The notes beneath the pieces were generated by a model that saw only the letters and a program-made list of their open reading frames with translations, had not been told where the DNA came from and made no database searches. From positions 1 to 26,746 of the forward strand of contig SLLJ01000175.1 in the NCBI GenBank assembly GCA_007134165.1: a DNA stretch of 26,746 nt, written 5' to 3'. Origin of the DNA: Nitriliruptoraceae bacterium (GTDB lineage Bacteria > Actinomycetota > Nitriliruptoria > Nitriliruptorales > Nitriliruptoraceae). Position numbers and translations under genes: made by a program. How positions within the stretch are numbered: the stretch's first letter is position 1; every line of letters begins with the position of its first letter. Below are positions 1-7,007 of this stretch, one piece after another.

Positions 1-738
1 ATCTACGACAACATCGTGGCGTTCATCCGCTTCCAGCTCGCCACCAACCTCGGGGCGATCGTCACGATCCTGGTCGCCGGGCTGGCCGGTCTGCCGACCC
101 CGTTCACGGCGATCCAGCTGCTGTGGGTCAACATCATCATGGATGGCCCGCCTGCGCTGGCGCTCGGGGTCGATCCCGCCCGTCGTGACACGATGCTGCG
201 CCCCCCGCGCGGCACCGGCAGTCAGCTGCTCGACACCGCCCGGCTCGGTCGGGTCGCCCTGAGCGCGGCGGTCATGGCCGCCGGCACCCTGGGGGTTCTG
301 GCCGCAGCCGGTCGTGCCGGTCTGCCGACGGGAACCGCGACGAGCTGGGCGTTCACCGCCTTCGTGTTCTTCCAGGTCGCGAACGCGCTCAACGCCCGCT
401 CGGAGCGGATCAGCCTGGTCTCCCGGCACACGCTCACCAACCGGCCCCTGTGGGCGGCGCTGGTCGCCGTGGTCGGCCTGCAGGTGGCTGGCGTGCACCT
501 GCCGGCGGTTGCCGGGGTGCTGGACACCTCACCGTTGACGCCGAGGCAGTGGGTGATCGCCGTGCTGGTCGCGAGCAGCGTCGTGTTCGCCGAGGAGCTT
601 CGCAAGGCGGTCACCCGCGCCCGGGAGCGCAGCCCGAGAAGCCGTCCCAGCCGGGCAGGGCGGCCGCCTGCTCGACCCAGCGTGTCAGCAGCCCCTCGTC
701 GATCACGTCGTCTTCATGCAGGTGCAGGGAGCGGGTGA
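1..738 (+). CDS. Cation-transporting P-type ATPase, C-terminal part (5' end outside window)
   Basis: Only the last ~245 codons are present; the frame is open from base 1. This is the membrane end of a P2-type (calcium-like) ATPase. The sixth transmembrane helix has the ion-site pattern LWVNIIMDGPPALALG (bases ~121-170), matching the NLxxDGLPALALG signature of SERCA/PacL-type pumps, and is followed by a cytoplasmic DPARRDTMLRPPR loop typical of the family. Four further hydrophobic helices follow up to about base 600. The family uses ATP, through an aspartyl-phosphate, to move Ca2+ or other cations across the cytoplasmic membrane. The homologous part seems to end near base 630 (EELRKAVTRARE). 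The Arg/Pro/Ser-rich tail to the stop at 736-738 is low complexity and lies antisense to a minus-strand frame, so the original stop may have been lost. Family call is secure; the transported ion is not determined. Confidence 0.9.
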   Translation: MYDNIVAFIRFQLATNLGAIVTILVAGLAGLPTPFTAIQLLWVNIIMDGPPALALGVDPARRDTMLRPPRGTGSQLLDTARLGRVALSAAVMAAGTLGVLAAAGRAGLPTGTATSWAFTAFVFFQVANALNARSERISLVSRHTLTNRPLWAALVAVVGLQVAGVHLPAVAGVLDTSPLTPRQWVIAVLVASSVVFAEELRKAVTRARERSPRSRPSRAGRPPARPSVSAAPRRSRRLHAGAGSG

Positions 739-830
739 AGCAGTGCCAGCTGAGGAACCGGCCCTGTCCCTCGTCGCTGGAGCAGGGGGAGTTCCAGCGC
801 ACGGCCTTGCGTTCCTGCGGGTTCCCGCCG
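611..830 (-). pseudogene. Coding remnant or small gene of unknown function
   Basis: A minus-strand frame ending at a TGA at 611-613 shows codon choice like the real genes nearby (almost every third base G or C). It reads ...RWNSPCSSDEGQGRFLSW... and ...EDDVIDEGLLTRWVEQ.... The in-frame ATG at 802 has no clear ribosome binding site, and the good codon bias extends upstream of it to about 830, where the frame is closed by a TGA. This suggests the 5' end of a longer gene is missing or frameshifted. It overlaps, convergently, the low-complexity tail of the ATPase. I do not recognise the family. It may have been fused to the decayed SRPBCC gene just upstream, or be an unrelated fragment. Confidence 0.35.
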
Positions 831-929
831 GACGGTAGCTTCGGTCACCGTGGAGGCCTCCGTTCCGGCCGAGCATCGGCCGGAGCAGCCGAGGCCACTC
901 CCGACGGCCACTCCCACCGGCCTGCGGTA

Positions 930-1310
930 CCAACGCCAGCTCGGCGATCCCGTCGTCCAGGCCCAGGCGCACGTTCTTCGAGGTCGGTCGGGACCTCAGC
1001 TCGGTGGTGAGGTGCGTGAACAGCGTTGCGCGCCGATCGGCGTCGAGCAGGGTGGCCGCAGTACTTCGGCGTCCACGGCAACGGTCGCCGAGTGGCTCGT
1101 GGTGAAGGTGCCGTCAGCCAGCTCGTTCGCAAGGCGTCGGTCGGTGAGGCGCTCCCGGCCCACGGTGAGCTGCTGCGCCCACCAGCCGTCGATGAGGGCG
1201 CACCACTGCTCCCATCCCCGGCCGGTGCGCTCACGGACCACCTGCTCGTCCACGCCGGGGTCGGTGGCAGGTCCGCGGCGGCCGGCCGTGCCCTGGTCGT
1301 CGATCCTCAT
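930..1310 (-). pseudogene. Decayed DUF4287/SRPBCC (AHSA1-like) domain gene
   Basis: The ATG at 1308-1310 is preceded by a strong GGAGGT site four bases upstream. The N-terminus reads VRERTGRGWEQWCALIDGWWAQQLTVG, split here as VRERTGRGWEQWC then ALIDGWWAQQLTVG; this is the DUF4287 pattern (KTGKxWDEWxALLD...GWWAQMVTVGYE), but the ~25 residues normally between LLD and GWW are missing. The frame is then lost near 1065. In the next frame the text resumes as ATLLDADRRATLFTHL and SKNVRLGLDDGIAELAL, resembling the SRPBCC strand SKxVRxxWDDGTRVxVxF. After about 930 no SRPBCC similarity is left. Known members are small START-fold proteins, mostly uncharacterised. I infer a gene inactivated by an internal deletion, a frameshift and loss of its end. 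It is transcribed divergently from sppA. Confidence 0.55.
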
Positions 1311-1472
1311 CGCGACCTCCCGCGTCCGCCGCACCACCGGCCCGGCGCCAGGCACAACGTCGGACGGCAGTTTGGCACCAAGGCGCCGGGAGCGCGGTGG
1401 TCACCCGGGAACCACGGCGCCTACCGTCAGCAGCCGTGCCGCTGCCACCTGCCCCCGGCCGAGGAGCCTTCC

Positions 1473-3149
1473 ATGTCCGGTCCCTCCGACCTGCTGCGCC
1501 GCCACGCGCGCCCCCTGGTGCTCGCCCTCGACCTGTCGCGTCCGGTCATCGACGCGCCCGGCGCGCCGCCACTGGCTCGGCTGCGAGCCAGCCGCAGCGC
1601 TGACCTGCGGGAGGTCGTTGTCGCACTCGACGAAGCGGCCCACGACCCCCGAATCGCGGCCGTGGTCGCCAAGGTGGATGCGCCCGCTGCGAGCTGGGCC
1701 CACGCCCAGGAGCTGCACGCGGCCGTGCGTCGGTTCCGGGCGCAGGGCAAGCCGGCGCTGGCCCACGCCCAGAGCTTCAGCGAGGCCGGCGCGGCCACCC
1801 TGGCCTACCTCGTGGCCAGCGCCTTCGACGAGGTGGCGCTGCAGCCCACCGGCGAGCTCGCCGCGACCGGGGTCGCGGTCATCCAGCCCTTCCTGCGCGG
1901 ACTGCTCGACCACCTCGAGGTCGATCCGCAGCTCGAGCACCGCCACGAGTACAAGACCGCCCGCAACCTGTTCACCGAGCGGGGCTTCACCGAGGCCCAC
2001 CGCGAGGTCTCCGAGCGGATCGTCGAGCAGCTGCACACCCAACTGGTCGATGCGGTCGTTGACAGCCGGGGACTCCCCGCCGACCGGGTGCGCGAGTTGA
2101 TCGACCGCGCGCCGCTGTCGGCCCCCGAAGCGCTCGAGCACGGGCTGGTCGACCGGCTGGCCTACCGCGACGAGACGGTCGTCGAGGTCCTTGAGCGCGC
2201 CGGTGAGGGCGCGACACTGGTCACGCTGTCGAGGTACCGGACCCGGCTCGAGCAGCGCCGGCGCCGGCAGCTGCGCCGCCCGACGGTGGCATTGATCCCC
2301 GGCGCCGGGGGGATCCAGGTGGGGCGGGGCCGGGATGGCGTGCTGCGCCCGGTCATGGGGGCAGACACGCTGGCTATCGCCTTCCACCAGGCCCGCACCG
2401 ACCCGAAGATCAAGGCGGTGGTGTTCCGGGTCGAGAGCCCCGGTGGGTCGGCGGTCGCCAGCGATGCGATCTGGCGCTCGATCCAGCGCACCCGCGAGGC
2501 CGGCACCCCGGTGGTCGTGTCGATGGGGGCGGTCGCGGGCTCGGGGGGCTACTGGGTCGCGCTGGGCGCGGATCGGATCATAGCCTCGGCGGGCACGCTG
2601 ACCGGGTCAATCGGGGTGGTGTACGGCAAGCTGGTGGTCCGTGGGTTCGGTGAGCGCTTGGGGATCACCACCGACGAGGCGCACCGGGGCGCGAACGCGC
2701 TGCTGGCTTCGAGCACCGAGCCCTACACCGACGCGCAGCGCGAGCAGGTCGCCGGGTTCCTCGACCACGTCTACGACGCGTTCCTCACCAGGGTCGCCGA
2801 CACCCGACCGCTGTCCAGAGATCAGGTCGCCGAGGTGGCGCGCGGTCGAGTGTGGACCGGCGACGACGCGCTCGATCGCGGGCTCATCGACGAGCTCGGC
2901 GGGTATCACGAGGCGTTTGTTGCGGCCCGGAAGCTGGCCGGGATCGCGCCGGATCGCGCCCTGAAGGTGCGGGTGCTGCCCCGCCTGCCGCTACCCGAGC
3001 GGTTCGGGCTCAAGGAGGTCGACGACGGCGAGTTGCGTACGGTGCTCGGTGAGGCCGGCGCCCTGCTGCGGGCCGTCGGTGGGGGCGCCGGGGTCCGGGC
3101 CGAGGTCCCCGACGTCGCCGCGCGGTTGGGACGGCACCGGCAGGGCTGA
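1473..3149 (+). CDS. sppA: Signal peptide peptidase SppA-like protein, peptidase family S49 (67K type)
   Basis: 558 residues. The start is the ATG at 1473, with GAGGAG six bases upstream (1461-1466); the frame is open much further upstream, but that part lacks family similarity. Two tandem ClpP/crotonase-fold S49 domains are visible, as in the long SppA of E. coli. The first holds the general-base lysine in HEYKTARNLF (K161); the second holds the nucleophile in AVAGSGGYW (S357), preceded by the ESPGGS strand. The family cleaves signal peptides left in the membrane after secretion, and other hydrophobic peptides. No signal peptide or membrane helix is evident at the N-terminus, unlike E. coli SppA, so the protein may be cytoplasmic or peripheral. 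Its last ~60 codons and the following ~14 bases are duplicated at 6738-6955. The neighbouring Kelch gene points toward it. Confidence 0.93.
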   Translation: MSGPSDLLRRHARPLVLALDLSRPVIDAPGAPPLARLRASRSADLREVVVALDEAAHDPRIAAVVAKVDAPAASWAHAQELHAAVRRFRAQGKPALAHAQSFSEAGAATLAYLVASAFDEVALQPTGELAATGVAVIQPFLRGLLDHLEVDPQLEHRHEYKTARNLFTERGFTEAHREVSERIVEQLHTQLVDAVVDSRGLPADRVRELIDRAPLSAPEALEHGLVDRLAYRDETVVEVLERAGEGATLVTLSRYRTRLEQRRRRQLRRPTVALIPGAGGIQVGRGRDGVLRPVMGADTLAIAFHQARTDPKIKAVVFRVESPGGSAVASDAIWRSIQRTREAGTPVVVSMGAVAGSGGYWVALGADRIIASAGTLTGSIGVVYGKLVVRGFGERLGITTDEAHRGANALLASSTEPYTDAQREQVAGFLDHVYDAFLTRVADTRPLSRDQVAEVARGRVWTGDDALDRGLIDELGGYHEAFVAARKLAGIAPDRALKVRVLPRLPLPERFGLKEVDDGELRTVLGEAGALLRAVGGGAGVRAEVPDVAARLGRHRQG

Positions 3150-3163
3150 GCGGTGGTCCGGTG
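2946..3163 (+). repeat. Direct repeat, copy 1 (3' end of sppA)
   Basis: This 218-bp block, covering the last ~68 codons of sppA plus 14 bases downstream, recurs in the same orientation at 6738-6955. My hand alignment needs no gap and gives 31 mismatches (about 86% identity). The best conserved stretch is around the stop codon: positions 3129-3160 differ from copy 2 in one base only. A further ~18-base match (gaccgccgcggccccgca, ending near 3221) continues past the block after ~30 extra bases in this copy. The two copies bracket the Kelch/RCC1 segment. Confidence 0.92.
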
Positions 3164-3230
3164 ACCGACACCCGGCCGCCGCCGCCCGCCGCCGGCCGCC
3201 GCTGACCGCCGCGGCCCCGCACGGCGACGG

Positions 3231-4234
3231 TCAAGGTTCCCGTGAGGTTTGGGGTGGTTCCCCGGATGGCCTCAGGACCCATACGGTGGGGCTTGTCTCG
3301 ACGTCGAGTGTCGGCGATCCCAGCAGGGCGAAGGCGAGCCCACCGGCGTACGCCGATCCGCCACGGTGTCGAGGCTCCGCCAGGTCCGCCAGGGATGTCA
3401 CCGCCCCGTCAACATTCACGCATTCCACCTTCGTGGACACCTCCTGGGCGGTACTGCCCCCGACCGCGCAGACGCCCCAGTCAGGCGACCCGAACGCGCT
3501 CACCCCGCTGCGAGCGGTGGGCAGTTCGCTGATGCGCCTGATCACCGGTCCCTCGACCAGATCCGAGGCCGCGATGCTCGAACTGGGCTGGTCGGCGGTG
3601 CGGCCGCCGACGAAGATGACGTGGCCGACGGCACCCGACGCGGCCCCGAGTTCGGCGCGACCCTCGGAGAGCCGGCCGATTTCGGTCCAGCCGTCCTCCT
3701 CCAGGGCCCAGATCTGCGAGGCCACGCCGTGGTCGTCCTCTCCGCCACCGAAGATCAGACGGGACCCGTCGGACGCCGCAGCCCCCACGCGCGGGGGAGG
3801 GGCAGTGGGGGTCCGGGCTCCCACATCTGCCCGTCGCCGTCGAGCATCCACACCTGGCGGCTGGGGGAGCCATCCTGGCCGCGGCCTCCCATCGGATACA
3901 GCTGATCTCCCCTCGTGGCAAGCGCTGCCGCGGCTACCGGTTCAGGAAGGGAGGGGCCGGTCGCCCAGTGGTCGGCAGCGGGATCGTAGAGGTGGACGTC
4001 GGTGATCAGGCCGCCGCGGCCGTCTTCTCCGCCTGCCACCCACACCTGCCCAGTGCGCTCCGCAACTGCTGCGCCGGTCACGGAGATCGGAGCAGAGGAT
4101 TTCGCCGTCCACTCCGTCGTGGTCGGTTCGATCGGATGGTCAGCGGTGGTGTCTGTGCGGTCTTCTCGCGCCTGGCAGCCGCTGAGCATCAGGAGCAGGA
4201 CGCAGAGAACGACGGCTTCTGGTAGGGATCCCAT
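3231..4234 (-). pseudogene. Kelch-repeat lipoprotein, frameshifted as read
   Basis: Two overlapping minus frames make one protein of ~333 residues once a shift is repaired. The upstream frame (ATG 4234, or GTG 4258, both without a clear ribosome binding site) begins with a hydrophobic stretch and the lipobox LSGC, so the mature protein should be lipid-anchored outside the membrane. It runs through VWVAGGEDGRGG and LYPMGGRGQDG to PLPLPRAWG and stops at 3755. The downstream frame resumes at PRVGAAASDGSRLIFGGGED, followed by FVGGRT and AVGGST blades, and ends at 3231. About six Kelch blades (GG doublet, then W or Y) are visible. The shift fits two extra bases in a CGCGCG run near 3791-3796. Kelch propellers are binding platforms; the ligand is unknown. 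It could be a true pseudogene, a slippage-controlled gene or a sequencing error. It lies upstream-to-downstream with the RCC1 gene in an accessory segment. Confidence 0.75.
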
Positions 4235-4468
4235 AGCGGGCGGCAGCCTAAAAGGCACCCGACGTACGCGCGACCCGGGTCGGCAGGTCGGACTCAGCCC
4301 TTACAAGCGTCCGGCGTGCGCGACGGAGGACGGCCCGGCAGGACAGGGCGCTCCCCCGATCGGTCGGTGGTCCACTCGGCCGTCGATGTGGCAGACGTCG
4401 CCTCCGCCGCGACCATCAAGACCCCGGGCCTGGCAGCCGGCCACGCCGGCACATCGGCGCACGAGACG

Positions 4469-6133
4469 TCAGTTGACCCGCGTCGGGGTGGTGCGTTGGG
4501 TGGTTGTGCCGTCGCCGAGTTGACCGCTGTCGTTGCGGCCCCAGCAATAGGCCTGGCCGGCGGTGGTCGCCGCGCAGGTGTATGCGTAACCAGCGGAGAG
4601 TTGCGCCACGTTGGTGGTGGTCAGTCCGGTGGTGGTGTCGATCGGGGTGGGAGTCGTGACGTTGAGGTCAGCGTCGCCGGAACCCAGTTCGCCACTCAGG
4701 TTGCGGCCCCAGCAGTAGCCTTGGCCGGCGGTGGTCACCGCGCAGGTATGGTGCGTACCGGCGACTATTCCGGCGACGTTGGTGGCGGTCAGGCCGGTGC
4801 TGGTGTCGACCGCGGTGGGCGTCGGAACTGCCGAGTTGTCCGCGTCGGCGGCGGTGCCGTTGCCGAGCCGGCCGTTCCAGTTGGTGCCCCAGCAGTAGGC
4901 GCGGCCGGCGGTGGTGACCGCGCAGCTGTGGTAGCCACCGCTGGTTATGGCCGCGACGTTGGTGGCGGTGAGTCCGGTGGTGGTGTCCACCGGGGTGGGC
5001 GTCGCTACGGCCGGGTCGCCGCCTGCGGCGGTGGTGCCGTCGCCGAGCTGACCGAGCTCGTTGCGGCCCCAGCAGTAGGCCTGTCCGGCGGTGGTGACCG
5101 CACAGGTGTGTTCATCGCCGGCCGCTACCGCAGCCACGTTGGTCGTGGTGAGTCCGGTGGTGGTCTCGACCGGCGTGGGGGTGTCTCTGTCCTGGGTGGT
5201 GCCGTCGCCGAGCGTGCCGTCGTTCCACCCCCAGCAGTAGGCCCGTCCGGCGGTCGTGACCGCGCAAGTGTGCCAGCCGCTGGCGGAGAGTTGCGCGACG
5301 TTGGTGGTGGTCAGTCCGGAGGTGGTGTCCACTGGGGTGGGAGTCGCGACGTACGCGGCATCGTCGCCGATGCCAACCTGGCCGCTGTTGTTCCGCCCCC
5401 AGCAGTAGGCACTTGCGTCGGCTGTGACCGCACAGGTGTGGTGCCAGCCGGTGGTGACGGCGACGACGTTGCTGTCGGTCAGTCCGCTGGTGGTTTCCAC
5501 CGGGGTGGGAGTCGTGACGTACTCAACATCGTCGCCGCTGCCGAGTTGGCCGTACCTGTTGTCGCCCCAGCAGTAGGCCCGGCCCGACACCGTGACCGCG
5601 CAGGTGTGCTCGTCCGATACGGGTGGGTCGTCCCAAGGAACCGGATCCCCGCCGCCGGCGGTGGCGATCTGGGCCCATTGGCGGGGCATGGCGGTGACCG
5701 GGGTGGCTGGTGCCCACGGGCTGGTCCGCTGCGGGTTGCGTGCCCGCACGGAGAAGTCGTAGAGCTCGTTGTTGGTCAGGGCGCTGATGGTCTGGGAGGT
5801 GTCGTCCGTCCATGGTTCTTCGGTCCATGTCGGGTCGCCGGCCAGCCGGTAGCGCACCTGATACTCCTCGGCGTCGGCCACGGGGTCCCAGGCCACGGGG
5901 ACCTGCCCTTCCAACCCCGAGGTGGCGTTCAGTCCGCTCGGTGACGCCAACGCGAAGCTGGCCGCGGCCGTGAAGGTGTTGCCATCGCTGTCGGTCCCCG
6001 CGGTGAAGACTGCACCCACGAAGCCCGGGCGGGCCAGCGGGGTGGCTATCGTCGTGGCCACGATGAGCAGCAGGCCAACTCTGGTCCAGGGGCTGCTCCT
6101 CCAGCGAAGCACGGCCGCCGTGAGGACGCGCAT
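4469..6133 (-). CDS. Exported FN3/RCC1-repeat (beta-propeller) protein
   Basis: 554 residues from ATG 6133, chosen because a short positively charged leader and a hydrophobic segment (residues ~17-33) follow at once; the frame is open upstream to a TTG at 6235 and an ATG at 6202, and no site has a convincing ribosome binding sequence. After the signal/anchor comes a short GAVFTAGTDSDGNTFTA stretch, a fibronectin type III domain (~65-148: WDPVADAEEYQVRYR, YDFSVRARN), and seven RCC1 blades (~175-554). Each blade has the core HTCAVTTAGxAYCWGxN, then GQLGDGT, then TPTPVDTTTGLTTTNVA. The two cysteines in each blade suggest disulfides outside the cell. Seven blades would close a propeller. The blades also form DNA tandem repeats of ~160-180 bp. 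RCC1-type folds bind proteins or nucleic acid; no enzymatic residues are visible, and the ligand is unknown. Confidence 0.85.
   Translation of the reverse strand: MRVLTAAVLRWRSSPWTRVGLLLIVATTIATPLARPGFVGAVFTAGTDSDGNTFTAAASFALASPSGLNATSGLEGQVPVAWDPVADAEEYQVRYRLAGDPTWTEEPWTDDTSQTISALTNNELYDFSVRARNPQRTSPWAPATPVTAMPRQWAQIATAGGGDPVPWDDPPVSDEHTCAVTVSGRAYCWGDNRYGQLGSGDDVEYVTTPTPVETTSGLTDSNVVAVTTGWHHTCAVTADASAYCWGRNNSGQVGIGDDAAYVATPTPVDTTSGLTTTNVAQLSASGWHTCAVTTAGRAYCWGWNDGTLGDGTTQDRDTPTPVETTTGLTTTNVAAVAAGDEHTCAVTTAGQAYCWGRNELGQLGDGTTAAGGDPAVATPTPVDTTTGLTATNVAAITSGGYHSCAVTTAGRAYCWGTNWNGRLGNGTAADADNSAVPTPTAVDTSTGLTATNVAGIVAGTHHTCAVTTAGQGYCWGRNLSGELGSGDADLNVTTPTPIDTTTGLTTTNVAQLSAGYAYTCAATTAGQAYCWGRNDSGQLGDGTTTQRTTPTRVN
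4541..5640 (-). repeat. Tandem DNA repeats encoding the RCC1 blades
   Basis: Seven degenerate units of roughly 160-180 bp. On the plus strand each carries a CCCCAGCAGTAGGC-like block followed by GTGACCGCGCAGGTGTG-like sequence; units start near 4540, 4710, 4890, 5070, 5230, 5400 and 5570. Variation sits mainly in the loop between the GQLGDGT motif and the next blade. Such arrays can gain or lose units by recombination. Confidence 0.75.
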
Positions 6134-6737
6134 CCCACGGCGGCGACGGTTGGCAATGCCGTCTCCGCCCGCTGGAGGCACGTGCACTCGCGGGAGACTC
6201 ATGCCCGGCCATCGACCCAGACCCGCGGAGATCAAGCAGCCGGCTGCAAGCCTGGCGGTCAGCGACGTCCTCGGGGCGCTTGAGCAGTTCCGGACGTTCC
6301 CCTGGCGGGTCTTGGCAACGTCTGGATCGATGGGTCGTTGTCGTTGCCGAGGGGCGTTGCAACGCAGGACGTTGAGCGCGTCGGTGCCGACGTCGACGCA
6401 CAGCAGGCCGCGGTGCCGACTGTCGGGTTGGTCGGTGTCTTCAGACCCCCGAACCGGACGTGCATGTTGCGACGCATCGGCCGGCCGGTTGCCGACGAAG
6501 TCAACAATCGGGATCCCGACTGAGCCCGGTTGAGCCGGCGTTCGGGTCGATGGCGACGTGCCCGCGACCGAGGCGGCTGATGGGCTGCCGCGCGCAGCGT
6601 CGACTGCTCAGGGTTCGGGAGACTGGCATTGCTGGCGGGCGGACGCGGTCTCCTGGTGATGCAGCGCGTGCTCGTCGGTGACGACGCTGCCAGCCCGAGC
6701 ATCGCTCGCTCCCCGAGGTCCCCCAGATCGGTCGGTG
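6134..6737. other. Gap of about 600 bp without a recognisable gene
   Basis: This stretch lies between the RCC1 gene start and the second sppA-tail repeat. Several frames are open on both strands, but none shows the strong third-base G/C bias of real genes here, a ribosome binding site or a family I recognise. A minus frame reading RGLLCVDVGTDALNVLRC (around 6360-6420) is the most protein-like and may be a remnant of an element. The promoter of the RCC1 gene should lie at its left end, but no clear -35/-10 pair is visible. Confidence 0.5.
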
Positions 6738-6955
6738 GCGCGGGATCGTGCCCGCAAGATCCGGGTGCTGCCCCGCCTGCCGCTACCCGAGCGGCTCGGG
6801 CTCAAGGAGGTCGACGACGGCGAGCTGCGGGCCCTGCTCGGCGAGGCCGGCGCGCTGCTGCGGGCGGTGCGCAGCGACCCTGGGGCCCGGGCCGAGGTAC
6901 CCGACGCCGCCGCACGGATGGGACGGCACCGGCAGGGCCGAGCGGTGGTCCGTCG
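6738..6955 (+). repeat. Direct repeat, copy 2 (orphan sppA 3' end)
   Basis: Headless copy of the sppA tail, about 86% identical to 2946-3163 with no gaps over 218 bp. The reading frame is kept: it encodes RVLPRLPLPERLGLKEVDDG and continues to GRHRQG, but the stop codon is changed (TGA to CGA), and no start or catalytic part is present. Several differences are conservative or silent, so this looks like the tail of a diverged sppA allele rather than a recent duplicate. It lies just downstream (in plus sense) of the Kelch/RCC1 segment. Confidence 0.9.
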
Positions 6956-7007
6956 ACCGCCGTCGACCGCCGCGGCTCCGCATGTCTGCTGCCTGCAAGC
7001 GGCCGAC

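Noticed and set aside
1026..1472. N-terminal extension of SppA
   Set aside because: The in-frame region has no S49 similarity, overlaps a minus-strand gene remnant, and the ATG at 1473 has a good ribosome binding site.
4316..5944. Plus-strand open frame with repeated Gly/Val/Asp-rich units
   Set aside because: The repeats are the antisense image of the RCC1 blades; the minus frame has the family motifs and signal segment.
3231..6737. Classical insertion sequence or integrative element
   Set aside because: No transposase, integrase, terminal inverted repeats or tRNA target could be found; only the sppA-tail direct repeats support insertion.
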